Shown here one piece after another: positions 1 to 8,759 of a DNA stretch of 64,000 bases. Below the pieces are notes generated by a model that was not told the origin of the DNA, searched no databases, and was given only the letters and a program-made list of their open reading frames with translations. The stretch covers positions 176,706 through 240,705 of the forward strand of contig JACPVX010000029.1 of assembly GCA_016191555.1 (NCBI GenBank). Direction: 5' to 3'. Source of the DNA: Bacteroidota bacterium (lineage in GTDB: Bacteria; Bacteroidota; Bacteroidia; Cytophagales; Cyclobacteriaceae). Numbering within the stretch: the first letter of the stretch is position 1; each line of letters starts with the position of its first letter. A program made the position numbers and the translations under genes.

Positions 1-134
1 AGGATGGTACTCTCTTTTCTTTGAAGCTATCAAATGATCGACTGGTGATTAAGCTTAACAAGAAGAAAAATAGCGAAGCTTCTCTGGAGCGAATGAAACG
101 AGTTTTCTCAGCCGCTAAAATGGCTATCAAGTAA
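1..134 (+). CDS. C-terminal tail of an unidentified gene (cut by window edge)
   Basis: An open frame enters from the left edge and stops with TAA at 132-134. About 43 codons are visible; the last residues read RVFSAAKMAIK and the tail is rich in lysine and serine. It faces the next gene (minus strand) with an 11-base gap. Too little is present to assign a family. That it is coding is inferred only from the uninterrupted frame and the tight convergent spacing. Confidence 0.45.
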   Translation, partial: DGTLFSLKLSNDRLVIKLNKKKNSEASLERMKRVFSAAKMAIK

Positions 135-145
135 AATGATAATGA

Positions 146-637
146 TTAGCGTGGGAATTGATCGATAGGCACCCGATCTAACACCGCCTTTAAGTCTTCT
201 AACTGTACCTTATCGCCTGTCATGTTCAGGAAAAACCGGCCGCAAATTCCAATAAAAATTTGTGACTGATTGGTATGACGCAGATACGATTCCCAACCCT
301 CGCAGTTAGCAAAAGCTACTGAACGCAATACAACAGAGTCTGATTCTACCGGACGAACTTTATTCCACGTACTCATCGATTGCTTATACATAATTTCGGC
401 ATGTGCGAAATCAAACAATAACAGAGTAATGTATTTATCTTTTTTACGAAATTTTTTTTCGCAAAGTGTATAGGTAAGAGTTCCTATTTTAATATGCCTT
501 GTTTTAAATTCATCGGTAACCTTATATCCATCAATTTCGCTGGGCAAAAGTTTTAATATCTCTTCTGACTTTAATTCTGCCACTTGTGCATGGGCCGCGA
601 AAGAGATAAAAAGGCTTAAAAACAGATTGTACTTCAT
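146..637 (-). CDS. Small secreted protein of unknown function
   Basis: The product is about 163 residues with a clear signal peptide: MKYN, then a hydrophobic stretch ending in AAHAQ, so cleavage probably falls before Q. I chose the ATG at 637 because the signal peptide then has a normal short n-region; an in-frame ATG at 652 would add five residues. The mature part has three Cys (in LCEKK, ANCEGW and GICGRF) but no motif I recognise. It likely acts in the periplasm or at the outer membrane. It is monocistronic, with the kinase gene behind it on the same strand about 140 bases away. Confidence 0.65.
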   Translation of the reverse strand: MKYNLFLSLFISFAAHAQVAELKSEEILKLLPSEIDGYKVTDEFKTRHIKIGTLTYTLCEKKFRKKDKYITLLLFDFAHAEIMYKQSMSTWNKVRPVESDSVVLRSVAFANCEGWESYLRHTNQSQIFIGICGRFFLNMTGDKVQLEDLKAVLDRVPIDQFPR

Positions 638-776
638 ATAAATTTTGTGCAAGCTACTGCCTTTTTCATCAAATTCTTCATTAAGAAAATGTGAATGATT
701 TGCATTTTTAAGAACCTCTTCTTTCTACGAAACATTCTATCGAAAGTTTTAAGTTCTAACGAATAAAGTAGTCGGA

Positions 777-2087
777 TTATTCAATCACTCTATCATTCTC
801 TTCTTGCGGAATACAAAAAGAAAATCGGCTACCGTGCCCAACATTAGATTGAAGTGATATATGACCATTCAATTGATCAACCATTTCCTTTACGATAAAC
901 AATCCTAGTCCTGATCCGGTCGATTGATCTGTAGCACGAAAGAACATATCAAAAACTTTCTCTTGCTGATCGTTGGGTATGCCCGTTCCATTATCGGAAA
1001 CGCTAATACATACCTTATCTGCTACACGTTCAACCATAATTTTAATCCAAGGATCAACTTGTTGATAGTTATGATATTTCACAGAATTAGAAACGAGATT
1101 GGTGAGAATGACGGACAGACTTCTGCGGTCAGTGGTGATAAAATCAATTTCGCTGAATTCGCGAATCAATTCAATTCGTGAAGCGCCCTCCATGTACTTT
1201 AGCGCATCGGCTATTTCATTTACTAATTCGTGAATAGATACCTGCTCAATTGCCAATTGGCTTTTAGTGCTTCGCGAAAATTCCAGAATATCAATAATAA
1301 AGCGGTCAAGTTTTGCAATGCGTTCATCTGCCAAAGAAAAGTAATATTTCAAATTTTCCGATTGGGCGTCCATGGCTGCCAGATTCATTAATCCTTTGAT
1401 AGAATTAAGAGGTGCTCTCAAATCATGCGAAGCACTGTATAAAATACGATCTAACTTCTCATTAGTTTTTATCAACTGATTTTCACGCTTCAACAAAAAA
1501 ACCTCGGCTCGATGATTTGAGTGAACAGAAAACAACAAGCAGATAGATAAGATGACAATGGCCGAACTGATGTTGATGATAGAGTTGAAAAGAGATGATT
1601 GCTCAAGTAATCGAAACGAATTTCCCAGCGGTTGGTAATTGGTTATCTCCAATACAATTAAGGCCAGTAACGAGATCGAAACATAAACAATTGCCAGTTT
1701 CAATTCCCGATAAGGATGCGCCACTAATGCAATGCCCATCAGCGCAACAAACAAAATATTCACTGCACACTCACGAGGCACCCAAGCGGCCAGTAAAAAA
1801 AACACGAGATTAGTGGTGACGAAAAAAAAGGTCCGTGCCTGCCGATGCTTTTTCTTTTCATTGAGGTAGTAAGTATACCCAGTCACTAACATGGTAAAAA
1901 TAACGACCCCTACGATTCCATAGTCACCGCGAAAAAGATCGGCTGTTAGGTGAATGAGCAACCCCACCATAGAAAGAACCAAAATCTGTGAAAAAACGAT
2001 GTTCTTTCTCAACTCATAGCTCAAAATCCCCTCGGTTGCACTCAACTTAGACCAATCGGTCGGTCGTAGAAAGCTCGTTAATTTCAT
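777..2087 (-). CDS. Membrane-bound sensor histidine kinase (orphan)
   Basis: A 436-residue histidine kinase. Residues 30-190 form about six membrane segments without a large extracytoplasmic loop, so the sensor is probably the membrane part itself. The dimerisation/phosphoacceptor box is SASHDLRAPLNSIKG with His221. The ATPase domain has the N-box (TNLVSNSVKYH, 329-339), G1 (DNGTGIP, 365-371) and G2 (GSGLGLFIVKEM, 391-402). All catalytic boxes look intact. No response regulator is adjacent, so the partner is unknown. A short linker of about 20 residues joins the last membrane segment to the DHp domain, with no PAS or HAMP visible. Confidence 0.92.
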   Translation of the reverse strand: MKLTSFLRPTDWSKLSATEGILSYELRKNIVFSQILVLSMVGLLIHLTADLFRGDYGIVGVVIFTMLVTGYTYYLNEKKKHRQARTFFFVTTNLVFFLLAAWVPRECAVNILFVALMGIALVAHPYRELKLAIVYVSISLLALIVLEITNYQPLGNSFRLLEQSSLFNSIINISSAIVILSICLLFSVHSNHRAEVFLLKRENQLIKTNEKLDRILYSASHDLRAPLNSIKGLMNLAAMDAQSENLKYYFSLADERIAKLDRFIIDILEFSRSTKSQLAIEQVSIHELVNEIADALKYMEGASRIELIREFSEIDFITTDRRSLSVILTNLVSNSVKYHNYQQVDPWIKIMVERVADKVCISVSDNGTGIPNDQQEKVFDMFFRATDQSTGSGLGLFIVKEMVDQLNGHISLQSNVGHGSRFSFCIPQEENDRVIE

Positions 2088-2217
2088 GAGGAGGTTAGGG
2101 GTATCGTCTAAGAAAGTTACAAATTAAAATGGCATAATAAAAACAACCTTTGTCTTCTGGCTTATACACGTGTATCGGCAGTTTGCACGTATCTTAGCAT
2201 TCTATTTACCACCCACT

Positions 2218-2631
2218 ATGCTCCTCTTGAAATGGTTTGCCTCATACATACTGACATCTATTGTGTTTTTCGCCATTGACATGGTATGGCTTGGCGTTCT
2301 GGCCAAGAATCTCTATCGCAAATATTTATTTGGCTTATTGGCCGATCAGGTAAACTGGAGTGCCGCCATTATTTTTTATCTATTGTTCATCGTTGGCATT
2401 TTTGTTTTTGTAATTCAACCTGCAGTGGAAAAAAACTCATTAGTTACTGCTTTATGGTTGGGAGCTTTCTTCGGTATCATTACCTATGCCACCTACGATC
2501 TTACGAATCTGGCCACTTTAAAAAATTGGCCTCTGCCTATCGTTTTCATTGATATCGCTTGGGGCGCGGTGCTCACTTCATTGGTAAGCATGGCCGGTTA
2601 TGGCATTCATAAATGGATCTTTCGTAGCTGA
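2218..2631 (+). CDS. DUF2177-family membrane protein
   Basis: A small integral membrane protein of 137 residues from the ATG at 2218; a start at 2170 in the same frame would add 16 residues that look unlike the family. The sequence matches the DUF2177 pattern as I know it: FAIDMVWLGVLAKNLYRK near the start and YATYDLTNLATLKNWPLP, then IDIAWGAVLTSLV, near the end. Four membrane helices are apparent. Its function is unknown. The gene ends 14 bases before the next plus-strand gene, so the two may be co-transcribed. Confidence 0.8.
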   Translation: MLLLKWFASYILTSIVFFAIDMVWLGVLAKNLYRKYLFGLLADQVNWSAAIIFYLLFIVGIFVFVIQPAVEKNSLVTALWLGAFFGIITYATYDLTNLATLKNWPLPIVFIDIAWGAVLTSLVSMAGYGIHKWIFRS

Positions 2632-2645
2632 GATTTCGTGTTGTC

Positions 2646-3695
2646 ATGTTTGCTGAAGCGAAGTCGCCAACACACATCACGGCATCTCAGTTAGATGGCT
2701 ATCTGGAACGCGGATGGTTTCGCATGGGCCAAACCATATTCACCACGCAGTTTATTCACTTCCAAGCAGAAATGTATAACACCGTATGGCTGCGGGTAGC
2801 TCTTCATTCGTATGACGGAGATAGCACTCAAGCAAAACTATTCAAACAAAACGCTAAGTTCAACACACTCATTCGGCCTGCCTCTATCACTACAGAAAAG
2901 GAAAATCTTTATTCGCGTTATCGTGCTTCATTATCGTTTCAGCCATCGGAGTCGTTGCGTCAGCTACTTCATGGAACGAGTGAAGAAATATCTGTATACA
3001 GTACTCATGAAGTTGCCGTCTACGATGGGGCTCAACTGATTGCTATTGGCTATTTTGATTTAGGTAAAAACAGTGCGGCCGGAATTGTCTCTGTGTATGA
3101 TCCAACTTATAAAAAATACAGCCTGGGGAAATATCTGATTTATAAAAAAATGGAGTACTGCAAATCGCTCGACATGAGTCATTACTACCCGGGATACTTT
3201 GTGCCAGGCTATTCATTCTTTAATTACAAACTTAGCATTGCCTCAGATTCGTTGGAGTTCTTCGAACTACAAAACCAACGGTGGCTCCCGATTCACCAAT
3301 TCGAACCGACACATGCACCGATTGACGTGATGACACAAAGACTGACAGACGTAAAAACAAATCTTGATCAGTTACAACAACCCACTGTCTTGGTGAACTA
3401 TGAATTCTTTGATGCTAACTTAATTCCAGACTTGCGTACTGCCGATCTGTTCGACTATCCGGTGTTTCTTTACTCAAACTCCATACACGATAACGGAATT
3501 TATCTGGTGGTCGTTTTTAATATCTATGAAGCACGCTATAATTTGTTGGCTTGTATGGGGGTGTGGCAACCGCAGAGCAATAACACAAATTCTTCGTTTT
3601 TCTCAGAGTGCATTTTGAAAGTCCTTCAACCGGTTTACACCACTATTTCTGCTACCGAGGCAGCGATTGCTCTTTTTACAATGGTGACGAAGTGA
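2646..3695 (+). CDS. Arginyl-tRNA--protein transferase (ATE/Bpt)-like protein
   Basis: The 349-residue product resembles the GNAT-like fold of arginyl/leucyl-tRNA-protein transferases. The central part (roughly 125-200) carries GYFDLG, then SVYDPTYKKYSLGKYLI, and PGYFVPGYSFFNYK. This is the order and spacing seen in the C-terminal domain of ATE/Bpt enzymes, which add an amino acid from charged tRNA to protein N-termini. The N-terminal Cys-rich element of classical ATEs is not visible. The last 150 residues have no domain I recognise. Family membership is fairly secure; whether it performs N-end-rule tagging here is inference. Confidence 0.7.
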   Translation: MFAEAKSPTHITASQLDGYLERGWFRMGQTIFTTQFIHFQAEMYNTVWLRVALHSYDGDSTQAKLFKQNAKFNTLIRPASITTEKENLYSRYRASLSFQPSESLRQLLHGTSEEISVYSTHEVAVYDGAQLIAIGYFDLGKNSAAGIVSVYDPTYKKYSLGKYLIYKKMEYCKSLDMSHYYPGYFVPGYSFFNYKLSIASDSLEFFELQNQRWLPIHQFEPTHAPIDVMTQRLTDVKTNLDQLQQPTVLVNYEFFDANLIPDLRTADLFDYPVFLYSNSIHDNGIYLVVVFNIYEARYNLLACMGVWQPQSNNTNSSFFSECILKVLQPVYTTISATEAAIALFTMVTK

Positions 3696-3773
3696 TTTTC
3701 AAATAAGAATTCATCTGTTCAATAAATTAAGTTATTTTAGATGGGCAATTGTTTTCTAAACGTCAATTAACCT

Positions 3774-4268
3774 ATGAAAGATCAACGTGTTTCATTCATA
3801 CAGAAGTTATTTCCTTTTTTGAACAAAATCGAAATAGCTTGCTGGCTCGGGTTAATCATTGGATTTGTCGCTCAATATTTAAACTACCCTTCACAAAGTT
3901 TACAGGTCGTTTCATTGATTGGCTTGAGCATCGTATTTTTTCTAGGCGCTTATCAGCCAAGTAACATCGTTCAAGAGGAAGGTGAAAAATGGGGCATGCC
4001 CGAGTTATTTCAACTCATGATTGTACCCAAAGTACTCGGTATTGGCATGGCCGTAGCTTGTCTTGGTATAGTGTTTAAAATCATAGATAATAATCCAAAG
4101 GGATCTGCTCAAATGTTATTGTTAGGCGGAGGCACATGTGCCATCGCAATTACTATTGCACTCGTTGGGGTACTCACAAAGGTAAAACACGTTCAATCGG
4201 TAGTTCCTAAACTGTACAGAGCAGTACCCATTGCTGCAGCTGCACTTTATCTCTTCAGCACGATTTAA
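3774..4268 (+). CDS. Hypothetical membrane protein
   Basis: A 164-residue protein with about five hydrophobic stretches (near 22-40, 45-62, 84-103, 112-133 and 147-162) and a short charged loop (QEEGEKWGMPE) in the middle. I do not recognise a family. The gene lies 8 bases upstream of the amidohydrolase gene and probably shares its transcript. The loop between segments two and three may be cytoplasmic, but topology cannot be settled by eye. Confidence 0.65.
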   Translation: MKDQRVSFIQKLFPFLNKIEIACWLGLIIGFVAQYLNYPSQSLQVVSLIGLSIVFFLGAYQPSNIVQEEGEKWGMPELFQLMIVPKVLGIGMAVACLGIVFKIIDNNPKGSAQMLLLGGGTCAIAITIALVGVLTKVKHVQSVVPKLYRAVPIAAAALYLFSTI

Positions 4269-4276
4269 AAAATTCT

Positions 4277-5488
4277 ATGAAGCTACTCATCTCTTTATTG
4301 CTGCTGTGTCCACTCGCTTTGTTTGCACAGAATAGCAAACCACAGGCATTCATTTACGCTAATTTAATCAATGGAAAAGAAAACAAAGTTTATCCGAATG
4401 CGATTGTATTTGTGAAGGCTGGAAAAATTGAACGGATAGGAAAAGCAGGCGATGACACTTCCGGATATGAATTGATTGATTGTGAAGGGTATTACTTGCT
4501 ACCCGGATTAATTGACGCTCACTCTCATTTAGATAATCTCGCTTCCGCGAAACGTGCTTTAGAAACGGGTGTCACCACGGTGCGCACGGCAGGAGTTGCG
4601 GCCTTTCAGGATGTGGCATTGATGGAACTCAGTAAATCGGGGCGAATTGCCGGACCCGATGTTGTACCTGCCGGAGTTTATGTATCACCGAACTTAGAAG
4701 AAACAATTCTTGCTGATGTGCGATTAGGTTCGCTAATCAATGGAGTACGCACCGATGAAGAATTAAAATTATTGGTCAACGTAAATATTGACAGAGGCGC
4801 TAAGGTGATCAAAACACGTGGCACCGAACGTGCCGGTCGCCCGGAAACGGATCCACGCGAACAAGTATATACCGAACAACAAATTCGAGTGATCGTTCAA
4901 GAGGCTGCTAAGCGCAATGTGCCAGTAATGATTCACGCACACGGAGACGAAGGCGCGCGAGCAGCCGTTTTAGCCGGAGCTAAAAGTATTGAGCACGGCA
5001 CTTTCTTGTCGGATGAAACACTGCAACTGATGAAAGAGCGGGAGACATTTCTGGTTCCCACCTTCATCACGTTAGAAGATTTAACTCAACCCGGTGGCGA
5101 TTATGTGGGGCCGGTGTTGGAGTTGCGAGGAAAATTTATGATGCCACAAGCTGAAAAAGTTTTTAAGAAAGCGCACGCGTTGGGTGTAAAAATTGCCACC
5201 GGTGCTGACAATGGCTATACTGCCAATACAACGAGTCGTATTTCATTGGAGTGTGCACACTTTGTTCGCATGGGTATGTCGCCTTATGAAGCTGTACAAT
5301 CTGCTACAGTGCGCAGCGCTGAGTTGCTGGGCTTATCAACTACCGGTCAGATTGAAAAAGGATTTGATGCAGATTTCATTCTCGTGCCCGGCAATCCACT
5401 GGACGAGATTCGGTTTTTACAAGATGTGTTGCTAGTGGTAAGCAACGGACGCATCGCGTTAAAACGAATTCCATTCGGAAAAAAATAA
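4277..5488 (+). CDS. Secreted metal-dependent amidohydrolase (imidazolonepropionase-like)
   Basis: A 403-residue amidohydrolase-superfamily enzyme with a signal peptide (residues 1-18, ending LALFAQ). The TIM-barrel metal site is readable: HSH at 82-84 (DAHSHLDN), Lys177/Lys180 as possible bridging lysine, His220 and His222 (MIHAHGDEGA), His240 (SIEHGTFL) and Asp311 (ATGADNG). This pattern fits the imidazolonepropionase/Xaa-Pro dipeptidase-like branch that cleaves cyclic amides or C-terminal dipeptides. The substrate cannot be read from sequence. It is probably periplasmic, peptide- or amide-scavenging. Its stop codon lies one base before the convergent lipoprotein gene's end. Confidence 0.88.
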   Translation: MKLLISLLLLCPLALFAQNSKPQAFIYANLINGKENKVYPNAIVFVKAGKIERIGKAGDDTSGYELIDCEGYYLLPGLIDAHSHLDNLASAKRALETGVTTVRTAGVAAFQDVALMELSKSGRIAGPDVVPAGVYVSPNLEETILADVRLGSLINGVRTDEELKLLVNVNIDRGAKVIKTRGTERAGRPETDPREQVYTEQQIRVIVQEAAKRNVPVMIHAHGDEGARAAVLAGAKSIEHGTFLSDETLQLMKERETFLVPTFITLEDLTQPGGDYVGPVLELRGKFMMPQAEKVFKKAHALGVKIATGADNGYTANTTSRISLECAHFVRMGMSPYEAVQSATVRSAELLGLSTTGQIEKGFDADFILVPGNPLDEIRFLQDVLLVVSNGRIALKRIPFGKK

Positions 5489-5489
5489 C

Positions 5490-6224
5490 TTACTCCGTTC
5501 CTTTGTGCTTGAAATCAAAAATATATTCTTTGTTTTCAATAGGCACAATCATTCGCAAATAGCGCAGCCCTTCGCCTACCGGCAAAAATATTTTACCGCG
5601 CTTCCGCTGACAGGCTTCAATTTTTCCTTCCGTAAAGATTTCGTTCGTAAGAAAGTAACTGTCTTCTTGCGCTTGTTGCGTAGATTTTTGTGCAATGTCG
5701 GTAGCAGTTAGTGCTATCGACACAAGCGCATCGCGGGTGGCTGCACGCACCACCTCCTTTTCGGTGACATGGCTGCGCGAGCGATCTTTTGCGTCTTTGG
5801 CCTCATCGTACACCATCATGCCTACGCTAACCAAAGCAAAAACAGTGGCCACGGTTGCCCTGCTTCGTTCTTTCTGCTCATAGAGTTCTTTAACCTCTAT
5901 GGGTTTGCGCACAAATTGCTTTCGCTTCAGGCGCTTATACTTCTCGCCCTCTTCGGTCAGCTCTCGTCTGGGAAAGCGTTGATCGGAAAAATAAAATGAG
6001 ATTTGCTGGGGCGATAAGTAAATTGCTTCTGATCCTTGATTGTCAATCTCTAGATCAAAAACATAGTGCTGATACTTATTTTCGAGATGCTGCAGGTAAA
6101 TCTTAACATCAGGTTCTTCCAGTCGAGCGCGCAGTATGGGTGTAGTTGATGAATGTGGAAGGGGGACATACGATGTGCAAGCCGCTAGGTGCAACATCAA
6201 AGCGATATAGATGTATTTTTGCAT
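5490..6224 (-). CDS. Hypothetical lipoprotein
   Basis: A 244-residue protein with a lipoprotein signal (LHLAAC, Cys16), so it is likely anchored to a membrane by lipidation. Residues 40-100 look beta-rich; 130-150 form a hydrophobic helix (VATVFALVSVGMMVYDEA), followed by a charged helical region and a final beta stretch. No recognised domain. It runs convergently with the amidohydrolase and stands alone on its strand. Confidence 0.65.
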   Translation of the reverse strand: MQKYIYIALMLHLAACTSYVPLPHSSTTPILRARLEEPDVKIYLQHLENKYQHYVFDLEIDNQGSEAIYLSPQQISFYFSDQRFPRRELTEEGEKYKRLKRKQFVRKPIEVKELYEQKERSRATVATVFALVSVGMMVYDEAKDAKDRSRSHVTEKEVVRAATRDALVSIALTATDIAQKSTQQAQEDSYFLTNEIFTEGKIEACQRKRGKIFLPVGEGLRYLRMIVPIENKEYIFDFKHKGTE

Positions 6225-6414
6225 GCCTTACTATCAAACAAAGATCATGCAAAACTAATGGGCGGTAAATCAAAAATTACCGACATTACGTTCAATTCAT
6301 AAATTCAAAATAGTAGGATAACATTTCTTGCATGAAATTATCATTTAAGTTCCTTGCCGTCAATAGAATAATCAGTCCGGCAATTCCGTTACATACATTT
6401 AAAAATAATAGCAG

Positions 6415-7131
6415 ATGAGACAACTGCTTCCGCTAATCTTAGTGCTTGCCTGCTTGAGTGGCCATGCCCAAGAAAAAAGAGACAGTAAAGTACCTCTCTT
6501 TGTTTCGCATCTCAGCAAGGAAAATGCAGCTGTAACCAGACGCAAGGGCGCTCCGAATCATTTTTTCTTAACACGATTGGTGTGCTTTAATCGAAAATGC
6601 CGGGCTTTTATCGGATGGCGCGATGAGCAACGCAGCAGACGATACGATTACAACAAGGCAAGTAAATTCAATAGCAAAAGAACACCATCGATCGATACCA
6701 TTCGGGTGAAGCAAGATAAACCAATTGCTAAAATGCCGCCTAAAGAAAAGCCAAAGGCCACACCACCGCCCGCAGCGTCTGACAGTATCATTGTTTTAGG
6801 AGAAGTACTTTTCGAAACAAATAGCTACCATTTGCGCGAAGAGATTTACACCACGCTCGATTCAATTGCTGTCTTTTTAAAAAAGGAATCGAAGGCTACG
6901 GCATCCATCTCTGGCCATACCGATAACACCGGTAAAGAAGATTTTAACCTGGAACTTTCTTCGCAACGCGCAGAAGCAGTGGCCGAATATTTATTAGACC
7001 GTGGCATCAATCCAGAGCGTGTAACGTTCATCGGCTTTGGGAGCTCCATACCTATACAACCAAACGACACTCCCGAAGGAAGACGAAAAAACAGGCGCGT
7101 GGAAATTTTGATCAAACGAAAAAACAACTGA
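6415..7131 (+). CDS. OmpA-family peptidoglycan-binding protein
   Basis: The 238-residue product has a signal peptide (ending SGHAQ), a basic central region of low complexity with a proline-rich linker (near 100-120), and a C-terminal OmpA domain. The domain shows ISGHTDNTG, LSSQRAEAVAEYLLDRGI, and the closing RRKNRRVEILI, which are the conserved peptidoglycan-binding elements. It should tether the outer membrane or an envelope complex to the cell wall. There is no N-terminal beta-barrel. The gene ends two bases before the acyltransferase start, indicating an operon. Confidence 0.88.
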   Translation: MRQLLPLILVLACLSGHAQEKRDSKVPLFVSHLSKENAAVTRRKGAPNHFFLTRLVCFNRKCRAFIGWRDEQRSRRYDYNKASKFNSKRTPSIDTIRVKQDKPIAKMPPKEKPKATPPPAASDSIIVLGEVLFETNSYHLREEIYTTLDSIAVFLKKESKATASISGHTDNTGKEDFNLELSSQRAEAVAEYLLDRGINPERVTFIGFGSSIPIQPNDTPEGRRKNRRVEILIKRKNN

Positions 7132-7133
7132 AA

Positions 7134-8252
7134 GTGAATTCATTCGTCAGTCAAAAGTTTAAGTTCTGGTCGTTTGTATCGATGGTGCTGCTCGTGTTCG
7201 TGCATGGGTACAACCTGAACGATCGATATCTTCAACCTTGGACAGTTCCACACGAATCACTTTCAATCACTTCGTTTATTGAGTATTGGCTGGCCAATGG
7301 TTTGTTTCGGTTTCGCATTCCCATGTTGTTCATTATCTCGGGCTACCTCTATGCAGCACACGATACTACTCCTAACAAAGAAAGAATTGGGAAGCGGTTT
7401 AAATCGTTGCTCGTGCCTTACTTTATATGGAGTGCGATCGCATTATTGCTCTGCTTTGCTTTTGAATTTAGTCCAATAGGAAAGCGAATGCTCGAGCAAA
7501 CACACATGTTGCAGATTGATGAGCAGCGAATATTTCTGCACGAGTATCATTGGTATGAAGTAATTGGCCGTTGGTTGTTCTTTCCGGTGGCTTATCAATT
7601 GTGGTTTATTCGTGTGTTGTTCATTTATAACCTAGCTTATCCGGCTATTCGCTGGTGTGTGTTGCACGCTTACGCGCGATGGATTTTTTTCACCCTGGCG
7701 TTTTTGTTTTGGCTATCCACGGAAGGTTGGATTGTAGTTGAAGGAGAAGGGTTGCTGTTCTTTTCGTTGGGAGTTTGGATTCAAAAAACCAATTTCTCTA
7801 TTGAAACACCAGCTAAATATCTGAAGCCTCTTTATTGGAGTGTGGTGTTTGTAGCATTTTCTTTACTTAAAACATGGCTGGCGTTTGAAGGCGAATCTTT
7901 GATTGGCGGAGCTGTTTATCCTGTGATCACATTGCTTCACAAATTCGTGATCGTCAGCGGGCTGATCACCTGCTGGTTTGGACTGGATCGTTTGGTACGT
8001 GTGTTCATGAATCAAAAATGGTTTGTGTGGCTCACCGCATTTTCGTTCATCATTTACGCCCTTCATGCACCTTGGGTCGCCATCTTTATTGATGCTATGT
8101 TTGAATGGCTGCAATTTACTACGGGCTATCGCATGATCACGTTTGTGCTATTGCCGCTTCTCGTTATCAGCATTTGCATTTTGATTGGAGCAGCCCTTCG
8201 AAGAATAAGTCCGGCCACTTATCAATTCCTTACGGGAGGGCGCGGCATGTAA
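7134..8252 (+). CDS. Acyltransferase family 3 membrane protein
   Basis: A 372-residue, about ten-helix membrane protein with a GTG start two bases after the preceding stop. FVHGYN near residue 21 is in the position of the catalytic-type His of acyltransferase_3 proteins, and RFRIPMLFIISGYLYA matches the family's second conserved segment. Such enzymes O-acylate cell-surface sugars or other envelope molecules. The acceptor is unknown. Coupling with the OmpA gene supports an envelope role. Confidence 0.85.
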   Translation: MNSFVSQKFKFWSFVSMVLLVFVHGYNLNDRYLQPWTVPHESLSITSFIEYWLANGLFRFRIPMLFIISGYLYAAHDTTPNKERIGKRFKSLLVPYFIWSAIALLLCFAFEFSPIGKRMLEQTHMLQIDEQRIFLHEYHWYEVIGRWLFFPVAYQLWFIRVLFIYNLAYPAIRWCVLHAYARWIFFTLAFLFWLSTEGWIVVEGEGLLFFSLGVWIQKTNFSIETPAKYLKPLYWSVVFVAFSLLKTWLAFEGESLIGGAVYPVITLLHKFVIVSGLITCWFGLDRLVRVFMNQKWFVWLTAFSFIIYALHAPWVAIFIDAMFEWLQFTTGYRMITFVLLPLLVISICILIGAALRRISPATYQFLTGGRGM

Positions 8253-8300
8253 TCATTCGCAACGTACATTTGTGTCATTCAAACCAAAAGTGATTAAGTC

Positions 8301-8708
8301 GTGAGCCCTTCTTTATCGAACTACTATTCTGAATTTGTTTTCACCTCTTCGCGCAGCAGCGGGCCGGGTGGCCAAAACGTAAACAAGGTCAACACCAAAG
8401 TCACACTTTCGTGGAATATCCATGAATCGGCATTGTCGGAGGATGAGAAGAATGTGATCCTCGAAAAACTGGCATCCATCATTACCAAAGAGGGTGTATT
8501 AATGATCACTTCGCAAGAGAAGCGATCGCAATTGCAGAACAAAGAAGAGGCAGTAAAAAAGCTGGAAAAGCTATTGGTGAAAGCCTTTACCAAGAAAAAA
8601 GTGCGCAAGCCCTCCAAGCCCAGCAAGGCCGCTAAGCAAAAACGAATCCTCGAAAAAAAGAAGGCAGGCGAAAAGAAGAAATGGCGTCAGAAGGGATTTG
8701 ATGAATAG
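8301..8708 (+). CDS. arfB: Peptidyl-tRNA hydrolase ArfB (ribosome rescue)
   Basis: A 135-residue class I release-factor-like protein with a GTG start. The catalytic GGQ is at 23-25 (SSGPGGQNVNKVNTKVTL), and the C-terminal tail is lysine-rich with the KxxKKxRKPSKPSKAAKQKR pattern that enters the mRNA channel in ArfB/YaeJ. It releases peptides from ribosomes stalled without a stop codon. Length and architecture match the family: there is no codon-recognition domain. It lies about 50 bases after the acyltransferase gene and is followed by an independent promoter. Confidence 0.95.
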   Translation: MSPSLSNYYSEFVFTSSRSSGPGGQNVNKVNTKVTLSWNIHESALSEDEKNVILEKLASIITKEGVLMITSQEKRSQLQNKEEAVKKLEKLLVKAFTKKKVRKPSKPSKAAKQKRILEKKKAGEKKKWRQKGFDE

Positions 8709-8712
8709 CCCG

Positions 8713-8743
8713 TTTGTTGGTATAGCTAGCTGCCCTATATTTG
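8713..8743 (+). promoter_or_regulatory. Bacteroidota-type promoter (TTTG-N19-TATATTTG)
   Basis: TTTG at 8713-8716 and TATATTTG at 8736-8743 are separated by exactly 19 bases. This is the -33/-7 architecture of the Bacteroidota housekeeping sigma factor. Transcription would start near 8750, about ten bases before the ATG of the IF2-N-like gene. Confidence 0.7.
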
Positions 8744-8759
8744 CGCAAATTTTTCATCT

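Noticed and set aside
2164..2175. 12-base palindrome ATACACGTGTAT
   Set aside because: A single isolated copy; it could be an operator, but nothing else supports it.
6332..6418. 28-codon frame that overlaps the OmpA-type start by ATGA
   Set aside because: Composition is ordinary and nothing suggests conservation; the overlap may be chance.
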